From positions 1 through 56,741 of the forward strand of contig NZ_MWVJ01000002.1 in the NCBI RefSeq assembly GCF_002087335.1: a stretch of 56,741 nucleotides of DNA. The letters run 5' to 3'. The DNA is from Pseudophaeobacter leonis. Its GTDB lineage: Bacteria; Pseudomonadota; Alphaproteobacteria; Rhodobacterales; Rhodobacteraceae. Of the stretch, positions 9,996-19,886 are shown one piece after another. The notes under the pieces were generated by a model, which was not told the DNA's origin, made no database searches, and saw only the letters and a list, made by a program, of their open reading frames with translations. Numbering within the stretch: position 1 is the first letter of the stretch; each line of letters opens with the position of its first letter. A program made the translations under genes and the position numbers.

Positions 9996-10508
9996 ATGGC
10001 GCTGGATATCACAGTTGAGGACAATCGCTGGCAGGACGCGGGGCTGGAAGCCCTGGCGCAGCAGGCGGCTGAGGCGACCCTGTCGCATTTCGATCTTGAA
10101 AGCGAAGACTGCGAGATTGCATTGCTCGCCTGCGATGATGCGCGCATTGCCGTTCTTAACGCAGAGTTTCGCGGCAAACCTGTTGCCACCAATGTGTTGA
10201 GCTGGCCGGCCGAGGATCTGGCTGCCGCGGATCCCGGAGGCCAGCCGCAGCTGCCGGAGGCGGATTTTACCGGCGAGATCCCGCTGGGGGATATCGCGAT
10301 TGCCTATGACACCTGCGCGCGCGAAGCCACTGACGCAAATAAGCCGCTGTCAGATCATTTGCGTCATCTGGTTGTTCACGGAGTGTTGCATCTTTTGGGT
10401 TATGATCACATTCGCGACCTTGACGCCACAGTGATGGAGGCCTTGGAGGTCGAGATACTTGGCAATATGGGTCTAGATAACCCATATACAATCAATGGCA
10501 GCCTCTGA
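9996..10508 (+). CDS. ybeY: endoribonuclease YbeY
   Basis: Single-strand-specific, zinc-dependent endoribonuclease in 16S rRNA maturation and ribosome quality control. 170 aa. The diagnostic HGVLHLLGYDH (HxxxHxxxxxH) holds the three metal-binding His near residue 130, and FRGKPVATNVLSWP is the usual upstream motif. It lies 60 bases after phoH and 21 before corC. Confidence 0.96.
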   Translation: MALDITVEDNRWQDAGLEALAQQAAEATLSHFDLESEDCEIALLACDDARIAVLNAEFRGKPVATNVLSWPAEDLAAADPGGQPQLPEADFTGEIPLGDIAIAYDTCAREATDANKPLSDHLRHLVVHGVLHLLGYDHIRDLDATVMEALEVEILGNMGLDNPYTINGSL

Positions 10509-10529
10509 GAGGCATTTTGGATAGGACAA

Positions 10530-11429
10530 ATGGGCGATATAGAAGGCAGTTCTAACGCGGCGCATGGCGCGCTGCAGAACACCACCAGCATTGAGGCAGA
10601 AGCCCGTGCTGCGGAACAACCAGGGTTCTGGGAACGGATTTTTGGCTCTTTTACGCCAGATGCCCCCAGGCAGGAACCGGTGGTCGTGCAGGAGCAAAAG
10701 CCGGAGATCCAGTCTCATGGCATGATCAACCTGCGCCGTATGCGGGTCGAGGATGTCGCCATCCCCTCTGCAGAAATCCTCTCAGTGCCTGTATCCATTG
10801 AGCGCGACGATCTGGTGCAGGTGTTTCGCGACAGCGGCTATACCCGAATTCCGGTCTATGAAGGCACCCTGGACACGCCGCTTGGCTTTGCTCACCTAAA
10901 GGATTTTGCCCTCACCCACGGGTTCAATGGCGGCGGCAAGCCCTTTGATCTGGCCAAGATGCTGCGGCCTTTGTTGTTTGTGCCGCCCTCGATGCCGATT
11001 GGGGTGTTGATGGCAAAGATGCAGGCAGAGCGCCGCCATATGGCGCTGGTGATCGACGAATACGGCGGGGTGGGCGGGCTTGTGACCATCGAAGATCTGA
11101 TTGAACAGGTGATCGGTGAGATCGAGGACGAACATGATCCCGGCGAAGACCAGACCTGGTATCTGGAAAAGCCCGGCTGCTACATTGCGCTGGCCCGCAC
11201 CCCTTTGGATGAGTTTGAGGCCGAGATCGGCCGCTCGCTCACCGGCCATGAGGATGTGGATGCCGAAGAAATAGATTCTCTCGGAGGCCTTGTTTTTATG
11301 CTCTCGGGCCGGGTTCCGGCGCGGGGCGAGGTTATAGTGCATCCCGATGGACCCGAATTTGAGGTCATGGATGCTGATCCCCGTCGCATCAAACGCCTGC
11401 GGGTGATGCTGCCGGACGCTGCCGCGTGA
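10530..11429 (+). CDS. corC: CBS-domain transporter-associated protein CorC/TlyC
   Basis: 299 aa soluble protein with two CBS domains (about residues 65-185, including GFAHLKDFALTHG and MALVIDEYGGVGGLVTIEDL) followed by a CorC_HlyC domain. Proteins of this type associate with Mg2+/Co2+ efflux; no membrane domain is present here. Third gene of phoH-ybeY-corC-lnt. An AGGA site lies 8 bases before the ATG. Confidence 0.93.
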   Translation: MGDIEGSSNAAHGALQNTTSIEAEARAAEQPGFWERIFGSFTPDAPRQEPVVVQEQKPEIQSHGMINLRRMRVEDVAIPSAEILSVPVSIERDDLVQVFRDSGYTRIPVYEGTLDTPLGFAHLKDFALTHGFNGGGKPFDLAKMLRPLLFVPPSMPIGVLMAKMQAERRHMALVIDEYGGVGGLVTIEDLIEQVIGEIEDEHDPGEDQTWYLEKPGCYIALARTPLDEFEAEIGRSLTGHEDVDAEEIDSLGGLVFMLSGRVPARGEVIVHPDGPEFEVMDADPRRIKRLRVMLPDAAA

Positions 11430-11484
11430 CGAGGGCCCTGGGGGCCAGACTCGTCAGGGCGGCGGGGCGTCGGGCGCAAACTGG

Positions 11485-12969
11485 GTGGCCACGCTGTTGT
11501 CCTTTGGGCTTGGCGCCCTGCTGTCGGTGTCTCTTGCGCCGATGCATATCCTGCTGAGCCTGCCTGTGGCCGCTGGCGGCATTGGCATGATTGCCCTTTG
11601 GGCCCGCACGGCTTTGCAGGGCGCGGTGATCGGCTGGCTGATTGGCCTTGGCTATTTCAGTTTTGGCCTGTCCTGGATTGTTGAACCCTTTCAGATTGAT
11701 GCGGAGCGCTATGCCTGGATGGCGCCCTTTGCGCTGGTTTTCCTCGCCGCAGGTCTGGCGCTGTTTTGGGGCCTGGCCTTTGGTCTGGCTGCGCGCTGGA
11801 GCCGGGGAGGGCCGCGCCTTCTGCTCCTGATTGCATTTTGGTCGCTGGCTGAATTTGGCCGCGCCTATCTGTTGACCGGCTTTCCCTGGGCGGGGTTTGG
11901 CCAGTTTTGGATAGAGACCCCCGCAGCGCAACTGCTGCCTTTGGTTGGGGCACAGGGCCTGTCCTTGCTGACGCTTGTGGTCCTGCTGCCGCTGGCTCTG
12001 GTGCGCCGCCGCCCGCTTCTGGCGATCGCGCCGTTGCTTTTGGTGGCGCTTGGGGGCTATGCCCTGTCGCCTCTGCCCGCGCTGGAAATGACCGACACAC
12101 GGGTGCGACTGGTACAGCCCAATGCACCGCAGGCGGAAAAATGGCTGGCCGAGCGCCGATGGGATTTTGTCCGCCGCGCTATTGAGTTGAGCGAAACGCC
12201 CGCGAGCCCAGACCAGTCAAGCCCGGAGCAGCCCGCCCCGGATCTGATCATTTGGCCCGAGACCACAGTGCCGCAATTGCTGAACAACGCTGAGGACACC
12301 CTGTCCGCGATCCGCAGCCGCATTGGCCCTGTGCCCTTGCTGCTGGGTATCCAGCGGCGCGAGGAGGAGCGCTACTATAATTCTGCAATCCTGCTGGATG
12401 CGGCGGGTGGCGTGAGCCAGACCTATGACAAAACGCATCTGGGGCCGGTTGGAGAATACGTCCCCTTTGGGGATCTGATGGCCCGGTTTGGCATCTATGG
12501 CTTTGCGGCGCAGTCGGGGGCTGGGTACTCTGCGGGCTCTGGCCCGGGGCTGATGGATCTTGGCATTGGGCTTGCAATGCCGCTGATCTGCTACGAGGCG
12601 GTGTTTGCCCAGGACGTGAACGCGGTGCCGGTACGGCCCGATATGCTGGTCCAGATCACCAATGATGCCTGGTTCGGCACCCGCTCGGGGCCCTATCAGC
12701 ATCTGGTGCAGGCCCGGCTGCGCGCCGCCGAGCAGGGTTTGCCGATGCTGCGCGCCGCCAATACAGGCATCACCGCAATGATCGACCCCTATGGCCGCAT
12801 GCGCGAAAGCATCCCCCGCGGCCAGGCCGGGGCCGTGGACGCGGCTTTGCCAAAACCGCTGCCCGCAACGCTCTATAGTCGCACGGGCGACTGGCCTGTT
12901 TTTCTGCTCACCTTGATTTTGGCGCTGTTGGGGGCCAAATTGGCACAAAGACCGGTGCTGCGCTCATAG
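11485..12969 (+). CDS. lnt: apolipoprotein N-acyltransferase Lnt
   Basis: Inner-membrane enzyme that N-acylates the lipidated Cys of mature lipoproteins. About 494 aa: six hydrophobic segments in the first 200 residues, then a periplasmic nitrilase domain. The catalytic Glu is in LIIWPETTVP, Lys in YDKTHLGPVGEYVPF and Cys in MPLICYEAVF. The only plausible start near the expected N-terminus is GTG at 11485; no ATG is available between it and the corC stop, so the true start may differ by a few codons. Last gene of the block. Confidence 0.94.
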   Translation: MATLLSFGLGALLSVSLAPMHILLSLPVAAGGIGMIALWARTALQGAVIGWLIGLGYFSFGLSWIVEPFQIDAERYAWMAPFALVFLAAGLALFWGLAFGLAARWSRGGPRLLLLIAFWSLAEFGRAYLLTGFPWAGFGQFWIETPAAQLLPLVGAQGLSLLTLVVLLPLALVRRRPLLAIAPLLLVALGGYALSPLPALEMTDTRVRLVQPNAPQAEKWLAERRWDFVRRAIELSETPASPDQSSPEQPAPDLIIWPETTVPQLLNNAEDTLSAIRSRIGPVPLLLGIQRREEERYYNSAILLDAAGGVSQTYDKTHLGPVGEYVPFGDLMARFGIYGFAAQSGAGYSAGSGPGLMDLGIGLAMPLICYEAVFAQDVNAVPVRPDMLVQITNDAWFGTRSGPYQHLVQARLRAAEQGLPMLRAANTGITAMIDPYGRMRESIPRGQAGAVDAALPKPLPATLYSRTGDWPVFLLTLILALLGAKLAQRPVLRS

Positions 12970-12994
12970 TTGGTTAACGTCTGCTGACTATTGA

Positions 12995-13023
12995 TTGACC
13001 TCTAGTGCGACCCCGCGTAAATC
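12995..13023 (+). promoter_or_regulatory. candidate sigma-70 promoter of metK
   Basis: TTGACC at 12995-13000, a 17-base spacer, then TAAATC at 13018-13023. Predicted transcription start near 13030 is just before the riboswitch, which supports the call. Confidence 0.6.
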
Positions 13024-13032
13024 AGTTTTATT

Positions 13033-13078
13033 CCTCTCACAACGGCTTCCTGGCGTGACGAGGTGAACTCAATGGAGC
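13033..13078 (+). promoter_or_regulatory. SAM/SAH riboswitch upstream of metK
   Basis: The stretch CACAACGGCTTCCTGGCGTG followed by AATGGAGC matches my memory of the SAM/SAH class described from Rhodobacterales metK leaders. Stem P1 is TCAC (13037-13040) with GTGA (13055-13058). The pseudoknot pairs GCTTCC (13045-13050) with GGAGC (13074-13078). GGAG is also the metK Shine-Dalgarno, 7 bases before the ATG, so ligand binding should hide the ribosome site and lower SAM synthetase translation. Confidence 0.93.
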
Positions 13079-13084
13079 GTTTTC

Positions 13085-14266
13085 ATGTCCCGCAAGAACT
13101 ATACTTTCACCTCGGAATCCGTGTCCGAAGGCCACCCGGATAAGGTCTGCGACCAGATCTCCGATGCTGTTCTGGACGCCTTTTTGGCGGAAGAACCCGA
13201 AGCGCGCGTTGCCGCTGAAACCTTTGCCACCACCAATCGCGTTGTGATTGGCGGCGAGGTTGGCCTCTCCGATCAGGATAAGCTGCACGACTATATGGGG
13301 CGGATCGATGCGATCACCCGCGCCTGTATCAAAGACATCGGCTATGAGCAGGAGAAGTTTCACCACGAAACTGTGAAGGTGACAAACCTGTTGCACGAAC
13401 AGTCCGCACATATCGCCCAGGGCGTTGATGCCTCCGGCGACAAGGACGAAGGTGCCGGTGATCAGGGCATCATGTTTGGCTATGCCACCACCGAGACGCC
13501 GCAATTGATGCCGGCGCCGATCCAGTACAGCCACGCCGTGCTGCGCCGCCTCGCCGAGGTGCGCAAAAATGGCACCGAGCCTGCGCTGGGTCCCGATGCC
13601 AAATCGCAGCTGTCTGTTGTCTATGAGAACGGCAAGCCGGTGCGTATCAGCTCGCTGGTGCTGTCGACCCAGCATCTGGACGAAAGCCTCACCTCCAGTG
13701 ATATCCGCGCCATCGTGGCACCCTATTTCCATGAGGTGTTGCCCGAAGGCTGGCTGACAGACGAAACCGTCTGGCATGTGAACCCTACGGGTAAATTTGT
13801 CATCGGTGGCCCCGATGGCGATGCGGGTCTCACAGGGCGCAAAATTATCGTTGATACCTATGGCGGCGCAGCGCCCCATGGTGGTGGTGCCTTTTCGGGC
13901 AAAGACCCGACCAAGGTCGACCGCTCGGCGGCCTATGCGGCGCGCTATCTGGCTAAGAACGTTGTGGCGGCCGGCATGGCAGAACGCTGCACCATTCAGC
14001 TGTCGTATGCGATTGGTGTCTCAAAGCCCCTGTCGATCTATGCCGATACCCATGACACGGGTGAGGTTGACCCGGAGGCGATTGAACGGGCGATTGATCA
14101 GGCGATGGATCTGACACCGCGTGGCATTCGCCAGCACCTGGGCCTGAACAAGCCGATCTATCAGCGCACTGCGGCCTACGGTCACTTTGGCCGTGAGCCG
14201 GATGCGGATGGTGGCTTCAGCTGGGAGCGCACAGATCTGGTTGAGGCTTTGAAAAAGGCCGTTTGA
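13085..14266 (+). CDS. metK: S-adenosylmethionine synthetase MetK
   Basis: Makes S-adenosylmethionine from methionine and ATP; cytoplasmic tetramer. 393 aa, standard length. Motifs: [18 protein letters not shown] near residues 10-27 (His17 and Asp19 for ATP/Mg), [12 protein letters not shown] (hexapeptide region, near 120) and [16 protein letters not shown] (P-loop-like, near 260). Controlled at translation by the riboswitch directly upstream; followed by a strong terminator. Confidence 0.98.
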   Translation: MSRKNYTFTSESVSEGHPDKVCDQISDAVLDAFLAEEPEARVAAETFATTNRVVIGGEVGLSDQDKLHDYMGRIDAITRACIKDIGYEQEKFHHETVKVTNLLHEQSAHIAQGVDASGDKDEGAGDQGIMFGYATTETPQLMPAPIQYSHAVLRRLAEVRKNGTEPALGPDAKSQLSVVYENGKPVRISSLVLSTQHLDESLTSSDIRAIVAPYFHEVLPEGWLTDETVWHVNPTGKFVIGGPDGDAGLTGRKIIVDTYGGAAPHGGGAFSGKDPTKVDRSAAYAARYLAKNVVAAGMAERCTIQLSYAIGVSKPLSIYADTHDTGEVDPEAIERAIDQAMDLTPRGIRQHLGLNKPIYQRTAAYGHFGREPDADGGFSWERTDLVEALKKAV

Positions 14267-14301
14267 TCACCGGTTTGAATACGGGTGTAAATGTTTTTCA
14301 C

Positions 14302-14329
14302 AAAGGCGGGCCAGGTGCCCGCCTTTTTT
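14302..14329 (+). terminator. intrinsic terminator of metK
   Basis: AAAGGCGGGC / GCCCGCCTTT stem with 5-base loop, then T-run. Its 3' arm is the first unit of the 15-bp repeat array that follows. Confidence 0.92.
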
Positions 14330-14390
14330 ATGCCCGCCTTTTTTGTGCCCACCTATATTCGGCCCGCCTATATTCTGTCGGCCTCTTCTC
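14316..14390. repeat. 15-bp tandem repeat built on the metK terminator arm, 5 copies
   Basis: Units TGCCCGCCTTTTTTA, TGCCCGCCTTTTTTG, TGCCCACCTATATTC, GGCCCGCCTATATTC and the weak TGTCGGCCTCTTCTC. Copy quality falls with distance from the terminator, as if the arm was duplicated outward and then decayed. Confidence 0.88.
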
Positions 14391-14504
14391 GGGAAAGCGG
14401 CCAGGATCGCGCGCGGTGAACGGGAGGTTTTCTCTCTTGGTCTGAGGGGGCGTCCTGGTCCATTGTAGCGGATAGCCCCTGCCAAAGGACTGGACCCAGA
14501 CCAT

Positions 14505-15173
14505 ATGACCCGCTTGCTTGCAGCCTGTGCGCTTACCCCTGTTCTCGCTTCAGTTCTAGCCTGTGCGCTCGCTATTACGCCTGCTTTTGCCAAAGAGCCG
14601 CTCTCTGATAAATTCGAGGTCGCGGGTGCGGTGTTGATATATGACACGGAAAAGACCGGCGATGAAATCCGGGATGAGGATGTCAGTCAGCTGAAGCGGG
14701 TTCTGAGCCGACACAGGCAGATCAGGGAGCTGCAGCTCAACAGCAGCGGCGGCAGTGTTTTTGCAGGCACTGAAATGGCCGGGGTCGTGCTGCACTATGC
14801 GCTTGATACCCATGTGGCGGGCGAATGCGTGAGTGCCTGCGTTGATGTGTTTCTCGCCGGAAACCGCCGCCGGATGGCGCGTGGATCCAAGATCGGCTTT
14901 CATCACCGCAGTTGGGGTCCGCAGGCGGTTCAAAGCTATTATCGCGACCAGCGCAAAGAGAAGGACTGGGCCACGCCTTTTGAATTCGGCTCCTGGATCT
15001 ACGGTGACACCCAGAGCGAAATCTACGAACATCTGATCTATATGGTCTCGCGGGGGGTGGAACCGGGGTTTGCCGTGGAGACCCTGCAAGCCGTTGCCAG
15101 CGAAGAGTGGTATCCGTCGCGAACGCAACTGATCTCGGCTGGCGTGTTGCGCGAGGGGCGGGGGGCAGAGTGA
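14505..15173 (+). CDS. secreted ClpP/crotonase-fold protein (COG3904-like)
   Basis: 222 aa with a signal peptide ending near TPAFA-KEPL, so periplasmic. The body resembles the COG3904 ClpP-like family: LQLNSSGGSVFAGTEMAG (oxyanion glycine loop), GECVSACVDVFLAG (candidate nucleophile Ser in the SAC motif) and KIGFHHRSW (candidate His). Likely a periplasmic serine peptidase-like protein; substrate unknown. It stands alone between metK and trmB. Confidence 0.7.
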   Translation: MTRLLAACALTPVLASVLACALAITPAFAKEPLSDKFEVAGAVLIYDTEKTGDEIRDEDVSQLKRVLSRHRQIRELQLNSSGGSVFAGTEMAGVVLHYALDTHVAGECVSACVDVFLAGNRRRMARGSKIGFHHRSWGPQAVQSYYRDQRKEKDWATPFEFGSWIYGDTQSEIYEHLIYMVSRGVEPGFAVETLQAVASEEWYPSRTQLISAGVLREGRGAE

Positions 15174-15318
15174 GGCGCTGAAGGCCGCGGCGTGGGGCGC
15201 TGGATCCCGTCTCTCTTGACCTGAGGCCCGGCTTGCGGCAGATGGACGGCCAACCCGGCGCGGGCCTTGTTGCAAGACCCCGCTTTGAGCCCGCGTGAAC
15301 AGAGGATGAGCCCAGCCG

Positions 15319-16113
15319 ATGGCCGAAGATAAAACGCCCCGTGATGCAGGCCCCGTTGCCGATCCATCAGACACGTCGCGCCCTGAGGGCTCGGTGCAGG
15401 CCGAAGGGGCCCATGTGAGCGGCGCGCCCTGGCGCAATTTTTATGGCCGCTTCAGTGGCAAGACCCTGAAGGACAGCCAGCGCCGCTATCTCGCTGAGGA
15501 CCTCGCGGATCTTAGCCCCGGTGCCGTGGGCTGGGACGAAAACCCCGACCGCACTCCGCTGGATCTTGAGGCGCTGTTTGGCGGCCGCGAGACCTGGCTT
15601 GAGGTTGGCTTTGGCGGTGGTGAACATCTGGTGCATCAGGCCAGCTCAAACCCGGATGTCGGCATCATCGGGGCTGAGCCCTTTATCAATGGCGTGGCCA
15701 TGCTGCTGGGTAAGATCCGTAAGGCGGGCTGCGACAATATCGCGGTGCATCCGGGCGATGCCCGCGATCTGATGGATGTGATCCCGCCTCAGTCGATTGC
15801 CAAAGCGTTTTTGCTCTACCCCGACCCCTGGCCAAAGACCCGCCACCACCGCCGTCGCTTTGTGACGCAGGAGCATCTTGAGCCCCTGGCGCGCTGCCTC
15901 AAACCGGGTGCGATCTTTCGTGTGGCCACCGATATTCCCGACTATGTGCGCCAAACCCTCGAAGAGGTGCCAAAGGCGGGGTTTGAGTGGCTGGCAAGCG
16001 AGGCTGCCGACTGGCGTGAACCCTGGGAGGACTGGATCTCGACCCGCTATGAGCAAAAGGGGCTGCGCGAGGGGCGCACTCCAACCTATCTGACCTTCCG
16101 CCGCCTCGGCTAG
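15319..16113 (+). CDS. trmB: tRNA (guanine-N7)-methyltransferase TrmB
   Basis: SAM-dependent methyltransferase forming m7G46 in tRNA. 264 aa. SAM-binding WLEVGFGGGEHLVHQA, then FLLYPDPWPKTRHHRRR (the family PDPWPKxRHxKRR motif) and a C-terminal YEQKGLREGRTPTYL. The first 35-40 residues (Asp/Pro/Glu-rich) are not part of the fold; the ATG with AGAGGA upstream is still the best start. Confidence 0.95.
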   Translation: MAEDKTPRDAGPVADPSDTSRPEGSVQAEGAHVSGAPWRNFYGRFSGKTLKDSQRRYLAEDLADLSPGAVGWDENPDRTPLDLEALFGGRETWLEVGFGGGEHLVHQASSNPDVGIIGAEPFINGVAMLLGKIRKAGCDNIAVHPGDARDLMDVIPPQSIAKAFLLYPDPWPKTRHHRRRFVTQEHLEPLARCLKPGAIFRVATDIPDYVRQTLEEVPKAGFEWLASEAADWREPWEDWISTRYEQKGLREGRTPTYLTFRRLG

Positions 16114-16228
16114 GCGTAAAGGGCGGGCAGGGGATCGGCGCTGGACCCTTCCTGTGTAATTCGTTACCGATAGCGCAAACAGAACAGACTGCACCCTAGG
16201 CAGACACGACAAAGACAAAGGAAGCGCC

Positions 16229-17573
<1,345 letters not shown>

Positions 17574-17574
<1 letters not shown>

Positions 17575-18083
17575 TGACATTGCGGGCGGCATACTGGATT
17601 TGTTTTGCCGCCGCGCTGGCCGTCTACCTTTGCATGGTTCTTTGGACCTTGCCGACAATCAGTCTGGCTGCCGGGGGACTAGCTCCGTTTGATCTGCGCC
17701 CGACAGGCTATTCAGAGGTTGAGGCACGCGCCTTTCTGACTGCGCTGACCGAACAGGGCAGGGCGCTTTATAGCGGGCCGCAGCGTCTTTTGGATCTGGC
17801 CTATCCGGTGCTTTTGGCCCTTGTCTTGATCGGTGCGATTCGGGCCTGTTTTACCCGCCCCTGGGTACGAAGTGTGCTGATAGCTGCGGCTGTTTTGGGG
17901 ATGTTGGCTGACTATTGGGAGAATAACCTGGTTGCGACCCTGCTTGCCGGAGAGGTGAGCGCGGCGCAGATTGCAGCCGCGAGCCAAGCCACCGTTGTGA
18001 AATCTATTGCCAGCGGTCTGGTGATGACAGCGGTGGTTCTGGCGCTGTTGCGGGGAGGTTTGAAGAGATGGAAGACGAGATGA
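17574..18083 (+). CDS. small integral membrane protein of unknown function
   Basis: 169 aa with four hydrophobic segments, at about residues 6-33, 76-92, 96-114 and 143-161. The loop between the first two is soluble. No family recognised. Start overlaps the aroA stop (TGATG) and its own stop overlaps the cmk start (ATGA), so it is translationally coupled in the aroA-orf-cmk unit. Confidence 0.75.
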
Positions 18084-18694
18084 CAACCAGTTTCACAATT
18101 GCAATTGATGGGCCAGCTGCCGCGGGCAAGGGAACGATTTCCAAGGCGATTGCAGCGGAGTTGGGTCTGGCGCATCTGGACACTGGCCTCCTGTATCGGG
18201 CCGTGGGCGCCAGAACACTGGAAGGTGTGGCGCCGATTGAGGCGGCGCTGTCGCTCTCGGCTGCTGATCTTGAGCGCCCGGACCTGCGGGGGCCGGAGGT
18301 GGCACAGGCGGCGTCAAAGGTGGCGGTGATTGCAGAGGTGCGCGCCGCACTGGTTGATTTTCAGCGTGCCTTTGCCCGTCGCGCCGGGGGCGCCGTGTTG
18401 GATGGCCGCGACATCGGTACGGTGATCTGCCCCGAGGCTGAGGTGAAGCTTTTTATCACCGCCAGCGCCGAGGTCCGCGCCAGGCGCCGCTTTCTGGAGC
18501 AGGAGGCCAAGGGGCAGGCGATTGCGCTGGAGGAGGTTCTGGCCGATGTGAAGGCCCGGGATGAGCGGGACATGAATCGCGCCGAGGCGCCGCTGCGTGC
18601 GGCAGAGGATGCGGTACTGATTGATACCAGTGAGCTGGAAATCGATGAGGCCGTAGCAAGCGCGTTGCGCGTCATAGACGCCCGCCGCCGGTAA
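18080..18694 (+). CDS. cmk: cytidylate kinase Cmk
   Basis: Phosphorylates CMP/dCMP with ATP. 204 aa from the ATG at 18080; P-loop [15 protein letters not shown], and the conserved [20 protein letters not shown] with the CMP-binding Arg/Asp. An ATG four codons earlier is possible, but the ATGA overlap with the upstream gene and GGAAG upstream favour 18080. Downstream 18695-18813 holds a degraded repeat of CTCATCGG and CCTG blocks. Confidence 0.95.
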   Translation: MTTSFTIAIDGPAAAGKGTISKAIAAELGLAHLDTGLLYRAVGARTLEGVAPIEAALSLSAADLERPDLRGPEVAQAASKVAVIAEVRAALVDFQRAFARRAGGAVLDGRDIGTVICPEAEVKLFITASAEVRARRRFLEQEAKGQAIALEEVLADVKARDERDMNRAEAPLRAAEDAVLIDTSELEIDEAVASALRVIDARRR

Positions 18695-18880
18695 AAAAGA
18701 CCCTCCTTTCTCACAGGTCATGCTCTCATCGGGGCCTGCTTTTATACGGCCTGTTCTCATCGGACCTGTCGCGATGAATCCGTTCTGGCCCCCGGTGTGG
18801 CGGGCCTGCCACCGTGCGTGTCCTGGCCGTCAGTCGAGATTTTTTTGGCGGGAGATGGTTTTTTTCGCGTTGCGGTATTG

Positions 18881-18897
18881 AACTGAACAGTTCAGTT
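18881..18897. promoter_or_regulatory. 17-bp perfect palindrome, likely operator of the nitroreductase gene
   Basis: AACTGAACAGTTCAGTT is an 8-1-8 perfect inverted repeat, 7 bases before the ribosome site AAGGAAGGAG. Symmetric sites of this form are typical of TetR- or HxlR/MarR-type repressors. No regulator gene is adjacent. Confidence 0.7.
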
Positions 18898-18924
18898 CTA
18901 AATAAGGAAGGAGCAAACCTTCCA

Positions 18925-19572
18925 ATGACGGGAAAGATTATGTTTCTAGAGAAACTGAACTGGCGCTACGCAACAAAAAAGATGGACCCCTCCAAAACGG
19001 TTCCCGAAGAGGACGTGGCCAAGATTGTTGAGGCGGTCCAGCTGGCTCCGACCTCCAGCGGCTTGCAGCCCTACGAGCTGTTGGTGATCCGCAACGCCGA
19101 TGTGCGTGCCGCCATTCGCCCGGTTGCCTGGGATCAGGCCCAGATCACGGATGGCTCGCACCTGTTGGTTTTTGCCGCCTGGGACGACTACAGCGAAGCG
19201 CGCATTGACGCCGTTGTTGATCAGATGGCCGAAGAGCGCGGCGGCAGAAGCGACATGCTGCAGGGCTACTATGACCGCCTGAAGGCCATGTATCTGCCGC
19301 GCACGGATGAGGAAAACTACGCCCATGCGGCGCGCCAGGCCTATATCGGCCTTGGCTTTGCTCTGGCGGCTGCCGCAGAGCTGGGTGTGGACAGCACCCC
19401 GATGGAAGGCTTTGACCCGGCACAGGTCGATGAGATTTTGGGCCTGAAAGCAAAGGGTATGCGCTCGGTTCTGTGGCTGCCGCTTGGCTACCGCGACGAG
19501 AGCGGTGACTGGCTGGTGAACCTCAAGAAGGTACGTAAGCCATTGGGCACATTTGTGACCAATATCGACTGA
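18925..19572 (+). CDS. NAD(P)H-dependent nitroreductase family protein
   Basis: FMN-dependent oxidoreductase of the NfsB/nitroreductase family. 215 aa. LNWRYATKKMDPSKTVPEED (FMN phosphate-binding RYATKK), APTSSGLQPYELLVI and the C-terminal LWLPLGYRDESGDWLV are typical. Start at 18925 has AAGGAAGGAG 11 bases before it; MFLEKLNW at 18940 is an alternative. It sits as a self-contained unit (own operator, own terminator) between cmk and rpsA, which are usually neighbours, so it looks inserted. Confidence 0.88.
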   Translation: MTGKIMFLEKLNWRYATKKMDPSKTVPEEDVAKIVEAVQLAPTSSGLQPYELLVIRNADVRAAIRPVAWDQAQITDGSHLLVFAAWDDYSEARIDAVVDQMAEERGGRSDMLQGYYDRLKAMYLPRTDEENYAHAARQAYIGLGFALAAAAELGVDSTPMEGFDPAQVDEILGLKAKGMRSVLWLPLGYRDESGDWLVNLKKVRKPLGTFVTNID

Positions 19573-19600
19573 GTAAGGCGAGGCCTGCAGAGATTACACA

Positions 19601-19632
19601 AGGCCACCGGGACTTAGCCGGTGGCCTCTTGT
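19601..19632 (+). terminator. intrinsic terminator of the nitroreductase gene
   Basis: AGGCCACCGG / CCGGTGGCCT stem with a 7-base loop, then CTTGTTT. Confidence 0.88.
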
Positions 19633-19695
19633 TTGAGCGGTGTGCAGGGACCGTTCAAAGTGCTGCGTGAAAGGGCAATAAAATATGGTTTTTCC

Positions 19696-19724
19696 TTGCG
19701 CGCCGGGGGGCAAAAGGCTATAGC
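19696..19724 (+). promoter_or_regulatory. candidate sigma-70 promoter of rpsA
   Basis: TTGCGC at 19696-19701, 17-base spacer, TATAGC at 19719-19724. It would give a leader of about 155 nt before rpsA. Confidence 0.55.
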
Positions 19725-19773
19725 CCGCAGCGTCTACAAGGTGAAAACACCGCAGAATAAAAGAGATTCGAGC

Positions 19774-19804
19774 AGGGTCGGTGCATCCGGCCCTCTTTCG
19801 TTTT
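19774..19804 (+). promoter_or_regulatory. hairpin with T-rich tail in the rpsA leader
   Basis: AGGGTCGG / CCGGCCCT stem (one G-U pair), TGCAT loop, then CTTTCGTTTT. It could be an attenuator or an autoregulatory site for S1; about 85 nt remain to the rpsA start. Confidence 0.4.
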
Positions 19805-19886
19805 GCACAAAACCTGTGACCAACCGCAAGACCGGTGGAGACAACCACCCGGCCAGAAAACCAATGTAAAGGACATCTGAGACCTC

